Shown here: one piece after another, positions 5,762-14,700 of the stretch | How the letters are laid out: the number at the start of each line of letters is the position of its first letter | How positions within the stretch are numbered: position 1 is the stretch's first letter | Assembly (NCBI GenBank): GCA_936936565.1 | Contig: CAKZIX010000086.1 | Location: 1 to 36,718, forward strand | Origin: an uncultured Nocardiaceae bacterium | GTDB lineage: Bacteria; Actinomycetota; Actinomycetes; Mycobacteriales; Mycobacteriaceae | Direction: 5' to 3' | DNA: 36,718 bases | Notes under the pieces: model-generated | The model's database searches: none | Told to the model about the DNA's origin: nothing | What the model saw: the letters and a program-made list of their open reading frames with translations, nothing else | Made by a program: the position numbers and the translations under genes

Positions 5762-8700
5762 GTGGGTAAGAACCATTGGGTTGTCGACGCGCTCGGCTGG
5801 GTCGCTGGTGTGCAGTGGCCCGAGGGTGACGAAGACCTGATGTTCGCCCTGTCGCGGGACTGGGAAAACGCGAGTAAGCGGCTTGCGAACCTGCTCGACG
5901 ACGTCGACTCCACGAAGAGTGCCGCGCTGTCCGCATACCCGTCCGGCGATGGGATCGACAAGATCTCGGAGGCGTTCGACAAGCTCCGCAGTGGCGACAA
6001 TTCCCTCGAGCATCTGGCGAACCAGCTCAAAATGGTGTCCGACAGCGCGTTCAACGTCGGCACCGAGATCGACTACGGCAAGGACATGTTCATCGCGTCC
6101 TTGCTGGTGCTGGCTGCCGAGATCGCGGCCGCCTGGCTGTTTCCGCCGACCGCGCCTGCCGTCGAGGCGGCAGCGATCGGTGCGACCCGCATCGTGACGG
6201 CCGGCATCGCCAGGCGCATCATCATGGCGATCGGTCGCGTGACGTTGAAGCAGGTCGCCACGTTCCTCGCACGGCACGTCCTGATCGACACGTTCATCGC
6301 GACCGGGCTCGAGGTCGGGATTCAGGGCTTGCAGGTCGCCGAGGGCAACCGTCGCGGCGGCATCAACTGGAACCAGGTCGGCATGACCACGCTGACGGAA
6401 GCTGTGGGCGGCGCTGCGGGTGGTCCCGTGGGGGACGTGCTCGGCAAGGCACTTGCGAGGGGCCCCGGCGGCAACATCTTCAACAGCGCGGTGGCCGGTG
6501 CGGGCGGCGGCCTGGCCGGGGCCGGCGCCGCGTATCTGACGCAGGGCCTGGTCACCGACAACTGGGCCTTCGACCCGCGCATGCTCACCGCGGGTGCGAT
6601 CGGCGGCGCCCTGCCCGGCGGCGTCGGCGGCTACCGGGCGGGTTCCATGGACCCGATCAACCCAGGCAGCAACGGCGGCGATCCGTTCGGCAACAACGGG
6701 CGCCCACCCGGTGCCGATTCGAACGGCACGCAGAACAACGCAAACAACAACGGCGGCAACAACAACGGCGGCACCAACGCGGGGAACAACGGTGGCACCA
6801 ACGCCGGGAACAATGCGGGAAGCAACGCCGGGAACAACTCCGGCACCGATACCGGAAGCAACGCGGGCAACAACGGTGGCACCAATGCCGGAAACAACGC
6901 GGGCAACAACGGCGGCACCAATGCCGGAAACAACGCGGGCAACAACGGCGGCACCAACTCCGGCAACGACACCGGCTCCAACACCAACCCAGCCCGCGCC
7001 GGCGATCCCGCGGCTACGGAAAACGACGGCTCCGCCCAGCAACACTCCACCGACGACAGCACCCAGTCCCAGCAGCAGGAGGAGTCTGCGCCGCCGTCAC
7101 GACCCACGAACGACACCGGCGCCGAACCGAATTCGACCAGTACGTCCGATCAATCTGGCACTCGACAGGATTCACCGGCGCAGTCGGACTCTGGGGCGAC
7201 CGATCGCAGCCAGCCGGAATCGTCTCCGCAGCAGAGCAATTCACCGACGCAGTCGGAATCATCTCCGCAACAGACCAACTCGCCGACACAGTCGGAATCA
7301 TCTCCGCAGCAAAGTAATTCACCGGCACTGTCGGAATCGTCTCCGCAACAGACCAACTCGCCGACTCAGTCGGAATCGCCGCAACAAAGCAACTCGCCGA
7401 CACAGCACGAATCGCCTGCACCGCACCAAGGATCGCCGGATAGATCGGATCCTGATGCGCAGCAACATAATTCACCCGAGCAGCGTTCCCCGTCGAATGC
7501 CGACCACTCGACGGCGCCCGCGCAGTCGAGCACCGACCAGTCCGCCCCAACGTCCGACCGCGGCAGCGACTCGACGCAACGGCCGATGGGCTCGCCACCG
7601 CCGATGGGCATGGCGGGTGGGCCGCCGGCGCCGGGTGGGCAGCCGAGCGCGCCGACCGCATCGAGCCCGACCAGCGCGCCCACCGCATCGAACCCAGCCA
7701 GCGGATCCGACGTCCGGGCACCGCAGCAATCGTCGACTCCGGCGCAGCCGCCGACGACGCAGACCCCGAGTACGCAGACCCCGAGTACGCAGACCCCGAG
7801 TACGCAGACACCCGGCACCCAGACGCCTGGCCCGCAGACTCCGGGAACGCAAACTCCCACAACGAATTCGCCGCAGCAGCCCAGCGCGCCGTTGAGCGAG
7901 TCGCGCGCCGGAACGCAGGAGCGTGCCGGTACGCCCAGCTCGTCTCCGGAGTCGCCGTTGCAGGCCGACACCGCGCAATCCGAAGCACCGCAAGCGAAAT
8001 CGACGGAGGACGCGACCACGCAGGAGTCGTCGCCGGAGGATGGGGCAACCCGCCAACCGTCGCCGGACAACATTCCCGAACCGTCGCAGGATATTCCGGT
8101 CGCGCCCATCCCGTCCCCGGTCGCGCACAATCCCACGCCCGCACGCCCGTCCACCCCGATCGGCGCGCGACCCGAGAACCCGAGCAACCCCGACCCCGGG
8201 AACTCCGAACCCGATCAGGCTGCGCCGTCCCCGCCGACCAGCCAACCCGACCAGCCGACCGGCGAGCCCCCCGAGCAATCCCAGTCCGAACCCGAATCGC
8301 CAAGCGCGCGACCAGAACTCGTCGAGGGATCGGACGGGCGCATGCGATTCCCGGGCGACCCGGAAAGCATCTTTCGAGATCCGACCGGCCGCGCCCAGAA
8401 CGTCGACGGCAGCGGTTACGCCAAGGGACATCCGAACCCGTGGTCGACGGCGACCGAACCTGGAAACGTCAAACCCGCAGACGTCGGGCCGTCCCGGGAA
8501 CACGAGTTGTCGCCGCAGGGTGAATCGCAGATGAGCGACGCGAAATCCGACCGGCAGGCGGAGGCGGACGCCCGTCAGGAGCTACGCGACGAGCGTAATC
8601 GGATCGCCGACGAGATCGCCGACACGCTGTCGCAGGAGCGTGGTGAGCCCTATGTGATCAAGCCATCGGATATGAACAGCGAGTCCAAGCTCGACACCCT

Positions 8701-11700
8701 GCGCGAGCGACTCGAGCAGGACGGCGTGGCGGATGCCGACATCGACCGGCTGGTGGACGCCGCCCAGCGCGCGATCGATGCGCAGAAGGACCAGACCCTG
8801 AACCGCCTCAGCGAGGCGATGGGCGTCGTCGGTGCGCTCGACGTCCTGCGCGCGATGGGGGCGATACCGCTCGTCGGCCACGACAGCGTTGGTGTGCCGG
8901 GCAAGCCCGGCGGGTTCGACGTCGTCGGCTATATCCCCGGCAAGGACGGTGAACCACCGAAACTTGTTGTGCTGGAAGCGAAAGGATCTGACGGCAAGCC
9001 GACGCTGGGCACCCGCAACATCCCCGAGCCCGACGGCACCAGAATCGACGCCGAACAGGGCACCCAGGAGTACTACAACGACCTGCTGAGCAAGGACCCC
9101 GATCTCGCCAAAGCGCTTGCCGGACACCCGGAATTGCTCGACGCGCTGGCCCGTGGTGACTACGAGCTGGCCTACCAGTTGGTGCACGCCAGCCCGGACG
9201 GCACCGTCGAGGTGTCCGACTTCCAGAACGTCGACCCGGTGCCGCGCGACGGTGCCAACGACCCGCCGGTGACACCGGAACAGCAGCCGCCGCAAGAACA
9301 TTCGAACGACCGGAACACCTGCTGGCGCGACGTATTGCAAGGCACGCGCGACGACACCGGCAACGAGGACATCAACGTACCCTCGGTCGAGGAGGTCGGT
9401 CTCGAAGGCATGAGCGGCGACGATCTCGTCGCAAACGCCGGCGGTGAGATGTACGCGACCAACCAGGCCGACGTCGCCACGCTGCTCGGCGAACTGGGCG
9501 ACGGCGCGTCGGCGATCATCGTCGACGAATTCCGGGGGCCGATCAACGACGACGGTGTCGGTTCGCACGCTTACCGAATGGTCAACGAAGACGGCAAGAT
9601 CTGGATCGTCGACGGCGAGCATCGGTTCCCGTACGACCCGCAGCGGCCGGCGACCGGCGACGTCAAGGACACGTTCGGCATCATTTTCCATTCCGACGGC
9701 GTTCCGCTGCACCCGGTTACTCCCGAGGTCACCCAGCAGCAGGGTGCGCGGCCGGAGTCCAATATAGGCAAGCGCGACGATTCCGATCCACCGACCGATC
9801 GTGGCCCGCCGCGCGACGACGACGGCTCCGGCCGTCCGCCGCAGCAGGGCCGCCCCGGCGACGTCGGTGACCCGGCGCGTGTGCCCAGCGAGCCGTCGAC
9901 AAGCAAGGACCCCGAGCCGTCGACCACCAAGGACCCGGATCCGGCCAGCACCGAAAACTCCTCGGAACCCGAAGCGCCGCAGCACGATACGGACGACACG
10001 CGGCCCGCACGACCGCTCGACGAGGTACGCGCCGAGGAACCGTACTGGGCGCCCGACAGCGCGGCACCGCCGCCGACGAGCAGTGGGCACGACGTCAAGA
10101 GCTGGATAGGCCAGATCAACGGCGACGGCCCCGAGACCCCGGGGCGGGACACCAACTGCGTCGACTGCGCGCGCGCCACCGAGGCCACGTTCCGTGGCGA
10201 GCCCACCGGTGCGATGGCCATGGCCGACACCTCGTCGATGGGCTCGACGTCGGAGTTGGTCGACAACTGGCTCGGCAGCGAGATGGACTTTGCCACCTAC
10301 GACGAGATCGAGGCGCACCTGCGTTCGCTTGGACCGGGATCGTCGGCGATCATTTCGTCCACGTGGAACGGCGGCGGTGGGCACACGTTCAACGCATTCA
10401 ACGTCGACGGCGAAATTCTGTTCGCCGACGGCCAGACCGGCCGCGTCCATACCTGGGGTCCACTCACCTGGGACGAATCGGATACCGTCGCCAGCATCGC
10501 GATGTTCCGCGACCCCGACGGCCGCGTCGTCGACGGACCCGAACGCGAGCCCGGGTCGTTGATCCCCGACAACCTCGCAGACCTGTCGTTCGAAGGTGGC
10601 GCGATTCGCCCGCGTGACGAGGGCGCGGCGTTCGACTGGGCCGACCAAGCATACGAAGCGTTCGATCGTAGCGACGCCGACATCGCCGAGATCGCTCGAA
10701 ACGTCGCCGACCACGTGCGCCCGGACGGGTCGCGCTTCACGGAAGCCGACATCGAGCAGATCAAGAATCACGTTGTTCGAGAAGAGCATCCGATTCGCGA
10801 CTACGAACTGCCGCCCGGCGAGGACATCGTCGTCCAGCGGTTCGACGCGTCCCCGGACTTCGCCGAGGCGTGGATTCGGCTGCGTGAGGGGAACCCGTTA
10901 CCGGAAGACTTCTTGCTGCTCGAACACGAGCTGTGGGAATCGAACTACATGCGCGCGAATCCCGAAGTGCCCTACCAGGATGCGCACGCGCTGGCCAACG
11001 GCGAGCACAATTGGCAAGCGAACATTCCGGAGCGGACCGGTGAGCGCTTCGACACGTTGTGGAAGGACGACCATGGCGATGCTGGTGTACTACAAGCTGA
11101 TTCGGGAGGACCCGAACGAGGCGGAGTACCAAGTGGGGGAGACCGAAACTCTGGACCGAACCCTCGTGATCCAGAAGGCGACCCAGACGTTTCGCGTCCT
11201 CGAGCGACCGGAGGATGGCACGACGAGGGCAGCGGCCGGGAAGATCCTGCAGCGGTTCCGCAAGGAGAACAGCTGGCCGAAGCGGGGAATGATCGCTTCG
11301 TAGCAAACGGGCCCGACAACTACAGGTGGGTCGAGGGCGACTGGGTTCGCGATGCCGGCGGTAACTGGACCCAATCCGAGGGCCGATGGGTGCCCGAGCC
11401 GCCCGCCGAATTGCCGCCGGGCGCCGAGCGGTTCGCCTGGGTGGAGGGCGGCTGGATACTCGGCGACGACGGCAGCTATCGATGGGATTCCAACGGGCGC
11501 TGGGAACCGGTCGCCGGCGATCCCGTCACCGGACTCGAAGGCGAGCCGACCGCTGCCGATCCGCCGACCACGCCGCTTTCGCCGGACCCCGTCACCACGC
11601 CGGTGCAGCGGGAGTCGTCGGATCCGGAAACCATGCCGGTCAGGCCGGAATCCGATCCCGAGACGTCGCCGATCAATCGTCCCGATCCAGCGGAGTACCA

Positions 11701-14700
11701 CGACGGCACCTACGAGCGTGTCGAAGGCGGTCTGGTCCAGGACGAGCACGGCAATTGGCAACGTGCAGAACCGCATTGGGTCCCGAAACCGCCCGACACC
11801 GATACCGGTCCGCAGTTCCGGTGGACCGAGGGCGGCTGGACGCTGGGCGAGGACGGTTCCTATCGGTGGGATCCGCAGGGCCGGTGGGCGGCGGCCAGCC
11901 CCGACGCGATCGAGATCCCGCACACCGAAACGCCCGGCGAGACCACGCCCGCGCTCGTCGAGCCCACCGCGCTGTCGAAGACGGATCCGCCGCTGACACT
12001 GAACGGCTCGGCGAACATCGACGGCCACCGCATCGACATCTCCTACAACGAGCGGTCCGCACCGGAAGCTCGCCCCGAACGCCCCCGCAACACGCGGTGG
12101 GAACGGTTCACCGCGAACCTGGACGACTTCCGCCAGATGATGGCGCAGCACCCGTACAACCCGAAGCACCCGTCGGGTTCGGGGCTGGACACCGACTACT
12201 TCAATCAGATGCTGGGCACCGGCGATGCCAATCCGGCCCGCCTGCTCCAGATCATGCTGGAGTCCAAGAAGCTCTACGAACGGTTCAAAGCCAACCGGGC
12301 GGCGGCGCGCGATCGCGTCAATCCGAACGACGAACCCGACTGGATGCACAGCGAACCGTGGCGTACCGAGGTCGACCCGGACGACATGGTCGACGTGCCC
12401 GACAGCCTGCGCGAGAAATGGGCGCGCATCGAGTCGGAAAGTCGCGCGCAGCCCGAGTACAGCCGCGCGCATCTCGACGCGGGCGACCAGCCCACGACGT
12501 CGCGGAAACCGGAATCGGACGAACTGGCCGACCTCGCCGAACGGCACGGCATCGACCCGGATCTCGTGCGCACCAACGACGACGTCGACCAGCTTCTGGA
12601 CTGGAACCGGGCCCGCACCGACATGCTCGAGCGGTTGCGCGAGATAGCCGAGGCGTACAACCGTGAAGACGCCGACCTCCCGTACGACAAGCACGTCAAC
12701 ATCCTCGAGTCGGACTTCAGCCGGCGGTGGGCCGGTGACGAGGCGGAGGCCGGGCCGCTCACCGAATACGACCGCTACGGCGACGCCGGCATGCGCCTGC
12801 TGCGGCAGCTGCATCTGCGCGACCATCCAGGCGGCGCGTCGACGCTCGACTGGGCCGGCATCATCGGCGGCCAGGAGAATCCTGCCCACATCATTCCGCC
12901 GCACGTGGAAGCCCGTGCGCTGCAACGGGAAAACCTGGCGGCCGACCGGGTGATGCTGGCCGACGAACTCGGCATCGACCTCGACGAGCTCGGCCCCGAG
13001 CAGCTCGATGCGACGCTGGCGCGGGTCGCCGACGAGCTCGGCCGCGAAGCGCAGGACCTGCAAACGTTCCGGCAGGAAGCGGGCGATCACCTGCGCGCCG
13101 GCGACGCCGCACAGCGCCGGCGCGAGGACGCCATCGACCAGGCAATGCGCGACTTCGTCGACAACCACCCCGGCGAACGGCTCGACGGCCGGCACGGGCC
13201 GGTGCTGCTCGTCGACGGCGAACGGCCCCGGTTGGTCGTAGTGGACACCGAAGGGACCGTCACCACCCCCGACGGGCGCACTCTCGAACGCGGCAGCCGC
13301 GACTACCTGACGTGGCGCCTGAACAACGATCCCGAGCTGGCCCGCCAGTTGGCCGACCGGCCGGAGTTCGCCGACGCCCTCGGCCGCGGTGACGTCGACA
13401 TCGACTACCGGCTCGTGCACGCCGACGCCGACAACCATGCCCGCGTGTCGGAGGTCGAGATCCCGGCACGGGTGGAGCCCGAGCAGCCGGCCAAACGTCG
13501 CTGGTGGCAACGACTTCGCGGCGGTGAGCCGAACGCGGTCGAATCAGCCCCGGAGCCGCGAGCGCTCCCGCCCGCCGGCGAGTCGCCGACCGAACCGGTC
13601 GCACGTCCGGTCGAGCCGCAGACGAATCCGGTCGCACGCCCGGATACTTCCGAGTCGGATCCGGTGACGCAGCCGGAGCGGTCCGAGTCGGATCCGGTGA
13701 CGAAGCCGGTTGCGCGGCCGGAGGAGTCCGAGTCGGATCCGGTGACGAAGCCGGTGGCCGATCCCGAGACGGCGCCCGTGCTCGATCCCGACGCGTATCA
13801 CGACGGTACGTGGGAGCGGGTGGATGGCGGTCTGGTTCAGGACGAGCACGGCAATTGGCAACGGGCTGAGCCGCATTGGGTGCCCAAGCCGCCGGATCCG
13901 GTTACGGGCGCAGAGTATCGGTGGGCCGAGGGTGGCTGGGTGCGCAACGAGGACGGCGAGTACCGGTGGGATTCGCAGGGCCGCTGGGTTGCCGTCGACC
14001 CGGACAACGTGGACGTCGCGAAGGAGCTCACCCCGACGACGAGCACAGAGCCGGAGCCGGTGCCGGACCCGGACGAGGTCGACCCGGTGCAGGTCGAGGG
14101 ATCGGTCACCGTCGACGGTCAGCAGATCGACATCTCCTACGACGAGCAGCCGGCGCCACCGCCGACACCCGAACGGCCGCGTGACACCCGCTGGGAGCGG
14201 TTCAAGGCGAATCTGTCGGACCTGCGGCGGATGCTGGGCGAGCATGCCGTCAACCCGAAGCACCCTTCGGGGTCCGGGCTCGACAACACCGGTATCGACC
14301 AAGCGATCGAGGGCGCTGGACACCTGCTCGGGCGGGACTGGGAGGGCAACATCGCCGATGGCGCGGACGCCGGACCGAACCCGGCGCGCGTCCTCCAAAT
14401 CCTGCTCGAGGCCAGGAAGCTGCACAAGATCATCAAGGCACGCCGAGCGGCGGAGCGGATGCGCAGTCATCCAGACGACGACCCCGAGTGGATGCACAGC
14501 GAGCCCTGGTTCACGGAGGTCACCGACGAGGATCTCGCGCAGGTCCCGGTTCCGGACAGCTTGCGTGAGAAATGGGATCGCGTCGACCAGGAGAACCGCG
14601 CGCAACCGCGCTACAACAACGCACACTTCGCCGACCCCGAGTCGCCGCAGTCGCCCGAATCCGAAGCGTCGCAACGGGCACGCGAGGACTACGCGGAGAT

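Noticed and set aside
6722..6990. Asn/Gly repeats considered as a PE_PGRS/PPE-MPTR type protein
   Set aside because: The repeat lacks GGAGG and NxGxGNxG pentapeptide periodicity and is a short linker inside the toxin. No PE or PPE domain precedes it in this protein.
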